Shown here: positions 19,568 to 27,105 of the stretch, piece by piece
Layout of the letters: each line of letters opens with the position of its first letter
Numbering within the stretch: position 1 is the stretch's first letter
Source of the DNA: RI-92 sp037384645
Lineage (GTDB): Bacteria > Pseudomonadota > Gammaproteobacteria > UBA6429 > Thiohalophilaceae
NCBI GenBank assembly: GCA_037384645.1
Contig: JARRNT010000004.1
Span: 5,356-69,355, forward strand
DNA length: 64,000 nucleotides
Reading direction: 5' to 3'
The notes under the pieces: model-generated
The model's database searches: none
What the model was told of the DNA's origin: nothing
What the model saw: only the letters and a program-made list of their open reading frames with translations
Made by a program: the position numbers and the translations under genes

Positions 19568-19820
19568 TGCTCTCTGAGCCGGTTTTATTTAAACCATCCC
19601 GGCAAACTTGCAACAAACGTTTACAAATTTAAACTCAGGTCTTCATTCCTGCGACCGATAGCAGAAAATGACACCTACTCTCATGGCCTTATTTACAACG
19701 CGGACAAGACACACGCCACCTGTGAGGAAGCTCGAGGTATATTCAATTTATCCGTATTCGATAGTAGACAATTGACACACGAAAGTCATTCAGCTAAATC
19801 GTTCAGATATCGGGCAAAAT

Positions 19821-20186
19821 ATGCAAACAATTCTCATCGCAGAAGATAACCCTCTAGTCGTCTCATTCCTGCGGATGTCTCTGGAAAAATACGGTTTCGA
19901 AATTGAAACGGCTGATAATGGAAAAATCGCCGTTGCACAGTCGCAATCGAATCACTTCGATTTGGTCCTGCTCGATAACGATATGCCTGAAATGGATGGC
20001 TTGACGGCATGTAGAATCATCGCAAAAAATCACACTGTCTTTTTTTATTCCGGGGAAGACATAGCAGAAGAAGCCTTAGCGGCCGGCGCGACAAAATTCC
20101 TCACCAAACAGTGTCCAGAGCTGGCAATGAAGGCAATAAAAGAACACCTTTTTTTACTGCAATACATGCATCCTTCTAACCAGTGA
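19821..20186 (+). CDS. single-domain response regulator (CheY-like)
   Basis: 121 residues, a receiver domain only. The acidic pocket is Glu8-Asp9, the phospho-acceptor Asp52 lies in VLLDNDMPEMDG, the switch Ser77 in FFYSG and Lys96 in FLTKQ. It has no output domain, so it probably acts by protein contact in a phosphorelay. No kinase is adjacent. It lies in the AT-rich block after dbpA and, unlike its neighbours there, is on the plus strand. Confidence 0.88.
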   Translation: MQTILIAEDNPLVVSFLRMSLEKYGFEIETADNGKIAVAQSQSNHFDLVLLDNDMPEMDGLTACRIIAKNHTVFFYSGEDIAEEALAAGATKFLTKQCPELAMKAIKEHLFLLQYMHPSNQ

Positions 20187-20287
20187 TACCGTCAACATAT
20201 CAATGACCGCGCCATAAAAGGCGGCCACGAAACCTACCGTTTGAGCAAAAGGGGTCAGCGAGAAATATTCGCTAATTACCAGGAAAG

Positions 20288-20443
20288 CTAGTCACGAACA
20301 TCTATTCCCATGTGACGGAGCATTTCATAAATTAATTCAATACCCTCAGGTTTATCAATTTCCTTTGGTAGCATTTCAAGGATTTCGCTTTTCAGGAGGT
20401 ATCCTTGTTTCCTGCCTTTCTCGATCAATTCTTTTGCAATCAA
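20288..20443 (-). CDS. standalone sigma-70 region 1.1-like small protein
   Basis: A 51-residue frame with a TTG start seven bases after AAGGGG. The sequence runs IEKGRKQGYLLKSEILEMLP then KEIDKPEGIELIYEMLRHMG and IDVRD. It follows the pattern of RpoD region 1.1 (GKEQGYLTYAEVNDHLPEDI...MINDMGIQV in E. coli), but no sigma factor follows. In RpoD this domain guards the DNA channel of RNA polymerase; a free copy could mimic it, which is inference. The bases from the response regulator stop to here are otherwise empty. Confidence 0.6.
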   Translation of the reverse strand: MIAKELIEKGRKQGYLLKSEILEMLPKEIDKPEGIELIYEMLRHMGIDVRD

Positions 20444-20487
20444 TATCAATCCCCTTTAAAGACACAATAAAATAGAAAAAAAGATAA

Positions 20488-20724
20488 TTACAGATTAATT
20501 CTTGGTTCTATCTTTATTTTTGCATCGTTTGATATATTTGCATCAGATGTATTAGTGCTTATCTGAAGCAAAATAACCAGCTGCTCGTTCAGTTCTATTA
20601 ATTTATCAAGGCGTTTTTTGATACCAAAAACTGCAAATGGCAATAAAAACCAAAGGATAGATAAAATAGCCAAGAATATGATTATTGCGATTCCTGCACT
20701 GCCTGTAAGTATATCTGGATTCAT
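20488..20724 (-). CDS. small membrane protein of unknown function
   Basis: 78 residues: one long hydrophobic segment (about 10-35, IIIFLAILSILWFLLPFAVFG), then a basic helix KKRLDKLIELNEQLVILL and a polar tail. AGGAGGATAAACC precedes the ATG, a strong ribosome site. The family was not recognised. It follows a candidate recombination core (20746-20752), so it may be a cassette gene. Confidence 0.65.
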   Translation of the reverse strand: MNPDILTGSAGIAIIIFLAILSILWFLLPFAVFGIKKRLDKLIELNEQLVILLQISTNTSDANISNDAKIKIEPRINL

Positions 20725-20745
20725 GGTTTATCCTCCTGCTTATCA

Positions 20746-20833
20746 ACATAACGTTTCTGTTGAACAGCCTATGATTAAAGGGGTCGGAACCACGCAGCGG
20801 GCATGGCGTCCGAGCCGGACCGCCTTGTTATGC
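20746..20833 (-). other. candidate integron attC site (attC3)
   Basis: On the minus strand it starts with GCATAAC, which contains the cupin gene's TAA stop, and ends with GTTATGT, 88 bp later. Inside are complementary segments (GGTC-c-GG with CCGACC; ACGC with GCGT). Spacing of the two arms is asymmetric, so it is weaker than the other sites in this block. Confidence 0.35.
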
Positions 20834-21169
20834 ACTGACTCTGTCTCCGTGGCTTTTTGGTTGAGACACAACCAAAAAGCGTAGATTTTCAGTGCCAATA
20901 TTCTGTAATTGATGAGGTTCCTTAGCTGGGACGTGGATACCACTACCCGCATGAATCTCAAAAATATTACCCGATATTTCTATTTGAGCGACACCTGACA
21001 ATACATAAAAGAATTGCTGTGATTCATTATGATAATGCCGCTCTTCTTTTTCGTTTGGAGGTACGCACTCTTCGATTACGCTCAGACTGTCAGATTTAAG
21101 TAAATACCAACCATCCGAGCCATTACCCCATTTATATTGTTCCGCGTTTTTAGTATTTATAATCTTCAT
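20828..21169 (-). CDS. single-domain cupin protein
   Basis: 113 residues with both cupin motifs: RHYHNESQQFFYVLSGVAQIEI and VPAKEPHQLQN, the histidines and Glu/Gln placed to bind a metal. Such small cupins are often sugar- or metabolite-binding enzymes; the role is not known. The TAA stop lies inside a TAACAA sequence that opens a candidate attC site, typical for integron cassettes. Confidence 0.85.
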   Translation of the reverse strand: MKIINTKNAEQYKWGNGSDGWYLLKSDSLSVIEECVPPNEKEERHYHNESQQFFYVLSGVAQIEISGNIFEIHAGSGIHVPAKEPHQLQNIGTENLRFLVVSQPKSHGDRVSA

Positions 21170-21210
21170 TGCTTAGAATGTATAATATTTAAGCTGCCAA
21201 TGGATTAACG

Positions 21211-21278
21211 GGGCGCAAGTTTCGGGTGAGGAAGTTCTGCTAACGACACAAAAGATTTTTACTCTGACCCCAAATATT
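21211..21278 (+). repeat. direct repeat B: partial copy of the dbpA 3' end
   Basis: Aligned with 19310-19377 without gaps. It would encode GRKFRVRKFC and a stop in the dbpA frame, then the same downstream bases TTTTTACTCTGACCC. Nothing upstream of it resembles dbpA. It lies between the cupin and VIT1 genes, where an attC site for the VIT1 cassette would be expected. Confidence 0.65.
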
Positions 21279-21326
21279 GCCAAATATTGTCACTGCCCCC
21301 TTTAATTGCAATTGATGGATTCTTCA

Positions 21327-22016
21327 TCATGCAACCACTCCAAATAAACGACCAACTCCTGCCGTTAACGCCATGGCAAGAACACCCCAAAAAGTCACTC
21401 TTATTGCACCGACAGTAATTGAGGCGCCACCAGCGCGCGCCGCAATGCCACCAAGAAGCGCTAAAAATACAAGGGATAAAACTGCAACGGCGTATATTAG
21501 ATAATTACCTGCTATGACCCATGCTGCAATTAAGGGGAGTGCTGCGCCGACTGTAAATGTACCTGCTGAATAGAAAGCCGCTTGAACTGGCCGGGCACTG
21601 ACATTCTCCGATATACCAATTTCATCTCGTGCGTGCGCACCCAGCGCGTCATGAGCCATTAGTTGTTCAGCAACTTGTTTTGCTAAATCAGGCTCAAGCC
21701 CTCTGTTTTGGTATATTTTTGCGAGCTCCTCTTTTTCAGACTCTATATCGTTCTCTAATGATATCTTTTCAAGCGCCAGATCTGCCTTCTCTGTATCGGA
21801 CTGAGAACTAACGGACACGTACTCACCAGCCGCCATAGACATGGCACCTGCAACCAGGCCAGCAACGCCGGCTAGTAGTATATTCTCTTGAGTAGTGTTT
21901 GCGGCTGCAACACCAATGATAAGACTGGCGGTAGAGACAATGCCATCATTCGCACCTAAAACAGCGGCACGTAACCAGCCAACGCGATGCGATCTATGTA
22001 CTTCATTGTGTGTCAT
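21327..22016 (-). CDS. VIT1/CCC1-family Fe2+/Mn2+ transporter
   Basis: 229 residues. The N-terminal signature WLRAAVLGANDGIVSTASLI and MSMAAGEYVSVSSQ are typical of bacterial VIT1-family proteins. A Glu-rich cytoplasmic helical insert (residues 80-130) forms the metal-binding domain, followed by three C-terminal membrane spans. It would move ferrous or manganese ions out of the cytoplasm. It follows an attC-type site, so it probably arrived as a cassette. Confidence 0.9.
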   Translation of the reverse strand: MTHNEVHRSHRVGWLRAAVLGANDGIVSTASLIIGVAAANTTQENILLAGVAGLVAGAMSMAAGEYVSVSSQSDTEKADLALEKISLENDIESEKEELAKIYQNRGLEPDLAKQVAEQLMAHDALGAHARDEIGISENVSARPVQAAFYSAGTFTVGAALPLIAAWVIAGNYLIYAVAVLSLVFLALLGGIAARAGGASITVGAIRVTFWGVLAMALTAGVGRLFGVVA

Positions 22017-22041
22017 TTATTATCTCGCTATATTATTTTGC

Positions 22042-22106
22042 AGCCAACGAATAAGGTCACTTGCGCCACCACGTATTCCGGCGTCAAGTGAGCCGCCTGG
22101 TTCGGC
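22042..22106 (-). other. integron attC-like site (attC2), best folded of the set
   Basis: Read on the minus strand: R'' GCCGAAC, an 8-base spacer, arm TCACTTG-a-CGCC, a 12-base loop, arm GGCGCAAGTGA, an 8-base spacer, R' GTTGGCT. The arms pair perfectly except for one extrahelical A, and the two spacers are equal, which is the standard attC architecture. R'' is the exact complement of GTTCGGC, the core at the other end of the same cassette (23191-23197). Confidence 0.62.
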
Positions 22107-22188
22107 GAACTTCACATCTACCAAGGGAATAACTCAAGATTTCACTTTGGAAATCTTTCAAAAAATGAAGGAAACTAAGCAGCATATT

Positions 22189-22797
22189 TTAAATAAAACG
22201 TTCAAGGAATAGAATAATTGCCACAGTTACTGCTGCGATTATTAATGTCCTCAGCCCAGACCAAAGCCAAAAAGTTTTACCAATTTTGCCTAGAAATATT
22301 CCAAAGAAAAAAATGCATATAAATCCTAAGATAATAGCGTTTATGAAAGGTGAAAAAAGTAATGTATAACCCCGTTCTGCTAAATACAAAGGTGATAGTA
22401 TGACAAGAGATAACAGCAATGGGGACAAACCATTTACAAGAGCCACAAAAATCGGCAAATATCGACTTGCCTGACCATAATCGCTATCCTTCAGGTCGAC
22501 CACCAGAGCCTGCTCTAATCCAAGTAATTCTTGTTCTCGCTCTGCTTTCTCGCTCAAATAGGCACTACTTACACCACTAATGAACAAAGCAATTGCAGCG
22601 CCCAAACAGGCACTGATTGCTACATATAGGTCTGCCATTCCACTTGAATAGAAACCAGTTAGCATACCCAGCATAGTCAATGCACCATCAAAACCGTTGG
22701 TGACCATGTAGCGTCGTGCAATACTCCATGCGCGAAGTAAATGTAGCACCACGATTTTTTGATTACTTAGGATCATATGATACGCAATGGCGAACAA
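22189..22797 (-). CDS. VIT1-like membrane protein of the DUF211-associated type
   Basis: 202 residues with five membrane spans. RRYMVTNGFDGALTMLGMLTG resembles the first segment of VIT1-family proteins, but the sequence is distinct from the neighbouring VIT1 and closer to the form seen in archaea beside DUF211. The start may be TTG at 22797 or ATG at 22776. The DUF211 gene is 36 bp upstream, so they form an operon. Metal transport is a family inference. Confidence 0.7.
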   Translation of the reverse strand: MFAIAYHMILSNQKIVVLHLLRAWSIARRYMVTNGFDGALTMLGMLTGFYSSGMADLYVAISACLGAAIALFISGVSSAYLSEKAEREQELLGLEQALVVDLKDSDYGQASRYLPIFVALVNGLSPLLLSLVILSPLYLAERGYTLLFSPFINAIILGFICIFFFGIFLGKIGKTFWLWSGLRTLIIAAVTVAIILFLERFI

Positions 22798-22833
22798 AGC
22801 TTAAATTGAAATGTTTGCACGTAGAATGCAGGT

Positions 22834-23100
22834 TTATGTTGGTTCCGTTCCACATACTTCAACTTCATCAATACTATGAACAGATGCCCCCATTTTTTCG
22901 ATTGCTTCCTTTATATCATCAAAATGGATATCTTCACCTTCGATAGTCACAATTGTGCTTTCTGTTTTTTTATCAACCTCAGTAACTGTTAATTTCACAC
23001 GGTAATCTTTTCCAAGATCAGCCAGTGCTAAAGAAAATTCCAGTGCATTTGGTTCATGTGGCTTGAGCACATCAAGTACTAACCTGAGTGTTTTAGACAT
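22834..23100 (-). CDS. DUF211 family protein
   Basis: 88 residues matching DUF211 along its length: LRLVLDVLKPHEPNALEFSLA, a central VTEVDKKTESTIVTIEG and a C-terminal IEKMGASVHSIDEVEVCG. It is a small ferredoxin-like fold of unknown function, common in archaea. Its operon with a VIT1-like transporter suggests a link to metal handling. Confidence 0.85.
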   Translation of the reverse strand: MSKTLRLVLDVLKPHEPNALEFSLALADLGKDYRVKLTVTEVDKKTESTIVTIEGEDIHFDDIKEAIEKMGASVHSIDEVEVCGTEPT

Positions 23101-23114
23101 AAGTAGCCCTATGG

Positions 23115-23174
23115 TTATTCATTATTTTTTAGGTTTTCTGTAGACCTTGTTTGATCAAAATTTTCTTTGCTCAT
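23115..23174 (-). CDS. possible leader peptide or small ORF before DUF211
   Basis: A 19-codon frame, MSKENFDQTRSTENLKNNE, begins 17 bases after the recombination core and ends 15 bases before the DUF211 start. It is hydrophilic and has no clear ribosome site. It could be a translated leader or simply noncoding sequence. Confidence 0.3.
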   Translation of the reverse strand: MSKENFDQTRSTENLKNNE

Positions 23175-23190
23175 ATCAATTATGCTTTTC

Positions 23191-23280
23191 GCCGAACGCC
23201 CCGCCAAACGGCGAGCGCTAGCGAGTCCGGTGGAGGCCACGCTTTTTGTGGCCGGAACGAATTTGAGCGGTTTGTTAGCT
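23191..23280 (-). other. integron attC-like site (attC1)
   Basis: On the minus strand it begins AGCTAAC (containing the cupin gene's TAA) and ends GTTCGGC, 90 bp. Pairing segments are AAACCGCT with AGCG plus GTTT, and GGCCAC with GTGGCC around a 7-base loop. R'' AGCTAAC is the exact complement of GTTAGCT at 23665-23671, the core at the other end of the cupin cassette. Confidence 0.55.
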
Positions 23281-23643
23281 GCCATTCTGCGCTTTATGCT
23301 TTTCATTGCAGCCGAAGTCCAAAGCCACACAAGGTTCACTACCGTTTACCCATGCATCATGACCCGGGGCCAATTCAAAAGCTTCACCGGGACCAACAAC
23401 GGATTCTTCACCACTGGCACTTTTAACAGTAAACGAACCAGACAATATATAACCTATGTGATTTTCCGATTGTTTGCCTGTTTGTTTACCTACATGCTCG
23501 GACCACCGCCAGCCAGGCCGATAAGTACCTATGCCTACAAATGACGTTCTTAGTTTGACCGCAGACCTTTTGCTACCATCCAGAAACTCCCACGTAGCAT
23601 CAGAGGAGGACGGATTTGCAATGATAGTTTCTTTATTCAACAT
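23275..23643 (-). CDS. cupin-domain protein
   Basis: 122 residues with cupin motifs around GKQSENHIGYILSGSFTVKS and VVGPGEAFELAPGHDAWVNG. It is unrelated in detail to the other cupin in this block. Its stop codon overlaps the first box of attC1, and a matching recombination core lies 22-28 bp upstream of its ATG, so the gene plus site has the form of an integron cassette. Confidence 0.8.
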   Translation of the reverse strand: MLNKETIIANPSSSDATWEFLDGSKRSAVKLRTSFVGIGTYRPGWRWSEHVGKQTGKQSENHIGYILSGSFTVKSASGEESVVGPGEAFELAPGHDAWVNGSEPCVALDFGCNEKHKAQNGS

Positions 23644-23664
23644 TCGATCTCAATTACTGGTTAC

Positions 23665-23750
23665 AGCTAACAATTATTTATACAGACGGCAGTAATTTAC
23701 CTTATTAGATAGCCGGCGGTATAACCCCGGCTAAAGCTGAAAATACTGCC
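23665..23750 (-). other. recombination core and structured element at the head of the cassette block
   Basis: GTTAGCT (23671 to 23665, minus strand) is the likely crossover core for the first cassette. Just upstream, GGCAGTA-TTT pairs with AAA-t-TACTGCC (23688-23698 with 23740-23750, one bulged base), and an inner AGCCGG/CCGGCT stem (23711-23716, 23727-23732) adds to it. It could be a degenerate attC or the boundary of an attI. No gene is seen in 23644-23807. Confidence 0.4.
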
Positions 23751-23807
23751 ATTCGTACCGGCAGGGGATTTAAACCCCAGTCACGATGACTATATTTCGC
23801 CTAGTAG

Positions 23808-24509
23808 TTAACCACCAACCAGCCAGAACACCCCCAGGCCCATCGCGCCGAACGCCACCGTCCCGCGCAACCAAGGCACGATACGTTGTCCGCGCTGGCC
23901 CAGCCAGTGGAACACCGTGCCGAGCACCCCGCCGAAGGCGAGCATAGTGAGCAGCACGCCGAAGCTGAAGATCAGCAGGTAGGCCAGCGCAACCCAGGGC
24001 GGGGCGTGCTGGCTGACGGGAATGATCGCGAGCAGTGGGGCCGAACCGGCGGTACCATGCAGTAACCCGACCATGGTTGCCTTGTGGCCATGGCGGTGCG
24101 GTACCTTGTGATGATCCTGGGCGGCGTGTTCCGCGTGGGTATGTTCGTGCCAGTGTGCGTGTTTGGGCAGATCATCGTGGCGATGGAAATGCAGGTGGGC
24201 GCCGCGACCCCACAGGTCCCACAGCACCCACAGCCCGATGGCAATCAGGACACCGCCCACGGCCCGTTCCGCCACAGCGCTGACGCTCGTTGGCAGCGCC
24301 ATGCCCAGAAAGTACACGCCGATGCCGAAGGCCATGAGCGACATACCGTGGCCCATGGCCCAGCGGAAACAGAAGCTCACGGCGATGCGCCGCGACGGGC
24401 GGCCGCTGACCAGGCCCGTCACTGCCATGATGTGATCGGCATCGAGGGCGTGAATCATGCCCAGACCAAGGCCCAGAGTTAATAAATAAATGATTTCATG
24501 TAACTGCAT
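23808..24509 (-). CDS. nickel/cobalt transporter (NiCoT/UreH-like)
   Basis: 233 residues with about six membrane spans. The first span carries GMIHALDADHIMAVTGL, the H-x-x-x-DH metal-recognition motif of nickel permeases. A His-rich loop follows at residues 105-140 (HFHRHDD, HAHWHEHTHAEH). It lies directly after the hydrogenase protease and probably supplies nickel for both hydrogenases in this window. Confidence 0.88.
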   Translation of the reverse strand: MQLHEIIYLLTLGLGLGMIHALDADHIMAVTGLVSGRPSRRIAVSFCFRWAMGHGMSLMAFGIGVYFLGMALPTSVSAVAERAVGGVLIAIGLWVLWDLWGRGAHLHFHRHDDLPKHAHWHEHTHAEHAAQDHHKVPHRHGHKATMVGLLHGTAGSAPLLAIIPVSQHAPPWVALAYLLIFSFGVLLTMLAFGGVLGTVFHWLGQRGQRIVPWLRGTVAFGAMGLGVFWLVGG

Positions 24510-24559
24510 CGGCGTTTCTTCTTTGTCTGCTTCTTGTGATTAACGCATACCGAAGGTCG

Positions 24560-25012
24560 CTAGGCAATCGGTTCGTGCCCGAGTGTCTGGAGTCCGGAGG
24601 TCACCGCGGCCACGGCGTTGTGCACCGCGACCTCTGGCGGTGCGCTTAGCGTCGGATCACCGACCTCGGCGGCCACGATGATCAGTCGCGCCGGCAGTGC
24701 ATGCAGGGCACGGCCCAGGGCAACCGCATCCGCCAGGCCCAGCCCGTGACTGGACCAGCACAGGCCCTGCCCCGCCAGTTGCGTGGAGGTCAGCATGCGG
24801 CACAGGCCAACCGGTTCGTCATTGAGCGCAGCGTCCACCAGGATGACCGCGTCCAGTTCCTGGAAGCGTTGCACCAGCCCGGTCAGTGGCCCATTCCAGC
24901 ACTCGTAGTCCACCTCGCGATCATCATCGGTGCGCATGCGTTCGACGACGTCCCAGCCCAGGCGATCGGCACCGTAGGGGGAACCGATGCCGATGACCGC
25001 CACCCGGCTCAT
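24560..25012 (-). CDS. hydrogenase maturation endopeptidase for the group 3b enzyme
   Basis: 150 residues of the HycI/HyaD family: VIGIGSPYGADRLGWDVVE carries the first nickel-ligand acidic residue, and the ILVDAAL and SSHGLGLADAVALG segments carry the other Asp and His. It trims the large subunit after its final His once nickel is inserted. The ATG overlaps the large-subunit stop by ATGA, which fixes the start and ties it to HydA. Confidence 0.88.
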   Translation of the reverse strand: MSRVAVIGIGSPYGADRLGWDVVERMRTDDDREVDYECWNGPLTGLVQRFQELDAVILVDAALNDEPVGLCRMLTSTQLAGQGLCWSSHGLGLADAVALGRALHALPARLIIVAAEVGDPTLSAPPEVAVHNAVAAVTSGLQTLGHEPIA

Positions 25013-26304
25013 GTGCGCCGCACCTGCATACGTAAAAAGTGGGTCGAGCAGGAAATGCATGGGTCGTAATTGCGAATCACCATTTCCCCGCGCAGGCGTA
25101 GTTCGTCATCAGAGTGCTCCAGGCCATAAGACTCCAGCGAGCAGCGCAGGTCCTCCTCGATGCGGCCCTGGTTCTGGCTGGTGGGTGGCACGATCACCGC
25201 GCGGCTGACGTTGCCTGCGTCATTCACATCATAACGGTGCCAGAGAATACCGCGTGGCGCCTCGCTACAACCGTAACCGGTGCCGGCGCGGGGCGTGACC
25301 TCGAGCGCAGGCGTGTCGACGCGATAGTTTTGCAACAGCGCCGTCGCTTCCACCAGCGCGGCATGGATCTCCAGGGCGCGCGCCAGTGCACTGTGAAACA
25401 TGTTGCGGCTAGGAAAGCGCACTGGCAGCGCGTCGAGCAGGGCCCGGGTCGGTGCCGGTAACCGGTCCGCGTTCAGGTTCAGGCGCGCCAGCGGGCCGAC
25501 CAGGTACGGCTTACCCTCCAGCGTGGCATGCAGGGCGGTCGAGTGCGGTGACTGATGTTCTGTGAAATGCTGTTCGAATTCAGCAATGGCAATGTCCAGG
25601 CCGGTACTCGAGATCAGCCGGTGGCCGATCATGGGGTACTCGCTGTCGTGGCGCAGGGCGACACTGACGAAGTCCTGCTCGTCGTCCGGTAGCGGCAGAG
25701 TCGCACACCAGCGCACCAGAGCCTCGGCCTGGGCAATGCCGTTAGTAAGATCAGGTAGCAAGGCCTGCACCTCGGCAACGTTCGGTGCATGGTGAAAACC
25801 ACCGACACACACGCCCACTGGATGCACGGAGCGGCCACCCAACAGGGCAATGAGCCGGTTACCCAGGGACTGCAACTGCATGCCGCGACGCACTTCGTCG
25901 GGATACTGCTCGGCCATGGCCACGGCGCTGTTGAAACCGAGAAAGTCCGGTGCAGCCAGCAAATGAATATGCAGCGCGTGACTCTGGATCCATTCGCCGC
26001 AGTACATCACCCGGCGCAGAGTGCGGACCCACGGACCCGGTTCGATCGCGAAGATGGATTCCAGCGCCTGCACCGCGCTCATCTGGTACGCCACCGGGCA
26101 GATACCGCAAATGCGCGCCACCATGTCGGGGACTTCGTGCCAGGCGCGACCTTCCAGGAATTTTTCGAACAGGCGCGGCGGCTCATAGATGCGCAGGTTC
26201 AGGCTGTGGATTGCACCCTGGCGCAGCTCCAGTTCCAGCGCCCCTTCGCCTTCCACCCGGGCGAGGACCGGCACCTCGATGCGCACGTCGCGACGCTCAC
26301 TCAT
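25009..26304 (-). CDS. hydA: [NiFe]-hydrogenase large subunit, group 3b-like (HydA)
   Basis: 431 residues. Nickel ligands are Cys66 and Cys69 in RICGICPVAYQ and Cys416 and Cys419 in DPCISCSTH. The nine residues after His422 (FLRMQVRRT) are the extension removed by the protease encoded next. With HydD, HydG and HydB it forms a soluble bidirectional NADP(H)-linked hydrogenase or sulfhydrogenase in the cytoplasm. The start overlaps the small-subunit end by 8 bp. Confidence 0.92.
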   Translation of the reverse strand: MSERRDVRIEVPVLARVEGEGALELELRQGAIHSLNLRIYEPPRLFEKFLEGRAWHEVPDMVARICGICPVAYQMSAVQALESIFAIEPGPWVRTLRRVMYCGEWIQSHALHIHLLAAPDFLGFNSAVAMAEQYPDEVRRGMQLQSLGNRLIALLGGRSVHPVGVCVGGFHHAPNVAEVQALLPDLTNGIAQAEALVRWCATLPLPDDEQDFVSVALRHDSEYPMIGHRLISSTGLDIAIAEFEQHFTEHQSPHSTALHATLEGKPYLVGPLARLNLNADRLPAPTRALLDALPVRFPSRNMFHSALARALEIHAALVEATALLQNYRVDTPALEVTPRAGTGYGCSEAPRGILWHRYDVNDAGNVSRAVIVPPTSQNQGRIEEDLRCSLESYGLEHSDDELRLRGEMVIRNYDPCISCSTHFLRMQVRRT

Positions 26305-27103
26305 GCTTGCCGTCCCGCCAGCGCAGTCCCACCTCTTGCAGCTCGGGCGCACCACTGTTGATAAACAAAAAGCGGCGGGCAATCTCTTCAGGTAACAGGC
26401 CCAGGCCTTCGAAGCGACGCCCCAGCGCGTCGGCATTGCTGTTTTCCGCCGGGCCGTAGCAACCGTAGCAGTCACGCCCGAAGCTCGGACACAGCGCACC
26501 GCAGCCGGTGCGCGTCACCGGACCCAGGCAGGCTGCGCCACCGCTCACCAGGGTGCACACGTTGCCGCGGCGTTTACACTCCAGGCACAACTTGTCCTGA
26601 TCATCCAGCGGCACTACCCCAGACAGCAGTGAACGTATGGCACCCAGGACCTGCCGGCCGTTGACGGGACAGCCCCACAATTCGAGATCCACTTTCACGT
26701 GCCCGGCGATGGGCGTACAGGTCGCCAGGCTGTCGAGGTATTCCGGTTTGGCATACACCGCACCGAGCCAACCATCACTGTCGCTGATGTTGCGCAGGGC
26801 CTGCAGGCCACCGGCAGTGGCGCAGGCGCCGATGGTGACCAGGTAACGGCTGCGCGCGCGGATGTCCTGGATGCGTTGCAGATCCTTGTCGGCGGCAATG
26901 CTGCCTTCGACGAAGGCGATATCCGCCTCAGCGTCGGGTGCCAGCACACCGGCTTCGGCAAAGTGCACGATCTCCACCAGGGAGGCCAGGGTCAGCAGTG
27001 ACTCGCCGCCATTGAGAAAGGCCAGCTGGCAACCATCGCAGGAGGCAAACTTGTGCACCGCCACGCGCGGCCGCGGATGAAATGTCGCGATGATGTCCTT
27101 CAT
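26297..27103 (-). CDS. hydD: [NiFe]-hydrogenase small subunit, group 3b-like (HydD)
   Basis: 268 residues with Cys22 and Cys25 in FASCDGCQLAFLNG, GACATAGG and WGCPVNG for the proximal cluster, then a C-terminal Cys-rich region (CLECKRRGNVC, CLGPVTRTGCGALCPSFGRDC) for two more 4Fe-4S clusters. There is no signal peptide, so the enzyme is cytoplasmic. The ATG at 27103 follows HydG by two bases. Confidence 0.92.
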   Translation of the reverse strand: MKDIIATFHPRPRVAVHKFASCDGCQLAFLNGGESLLTLASLVEIVHFAEAGVLAPDAEADIAFVEGSIAADKDLQRIQDIRARSRYLVTIGACATAGGLQALRNISDSDGWLGAVYAKPEYLDSLATCTPIAGHVKVDLELWGCPVNGRQVLGAIRSLLSGVVPLDDQDKLCLECKRRGNVCTLVSGGAACLGPVTRTGCGALCPSFGRDCYGCYGPAENSNADALGRRFEGLGLLPEEIARRFLFINSGAPELQEVGLRWRDGKHE

Positions 27104-27105
27104 GC

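Noticed and set aside
23175..23339. N-terminal extension of the 19-codon frame
   Set aside because: The extension runs through the attC1 site and into the cupin gene; composition is that of a shadow frame.
24084..24482. Long plus-strand frame over the nickel transporter
   Set aside because: Arises from the His-rich codons of the real gene read in reverse.
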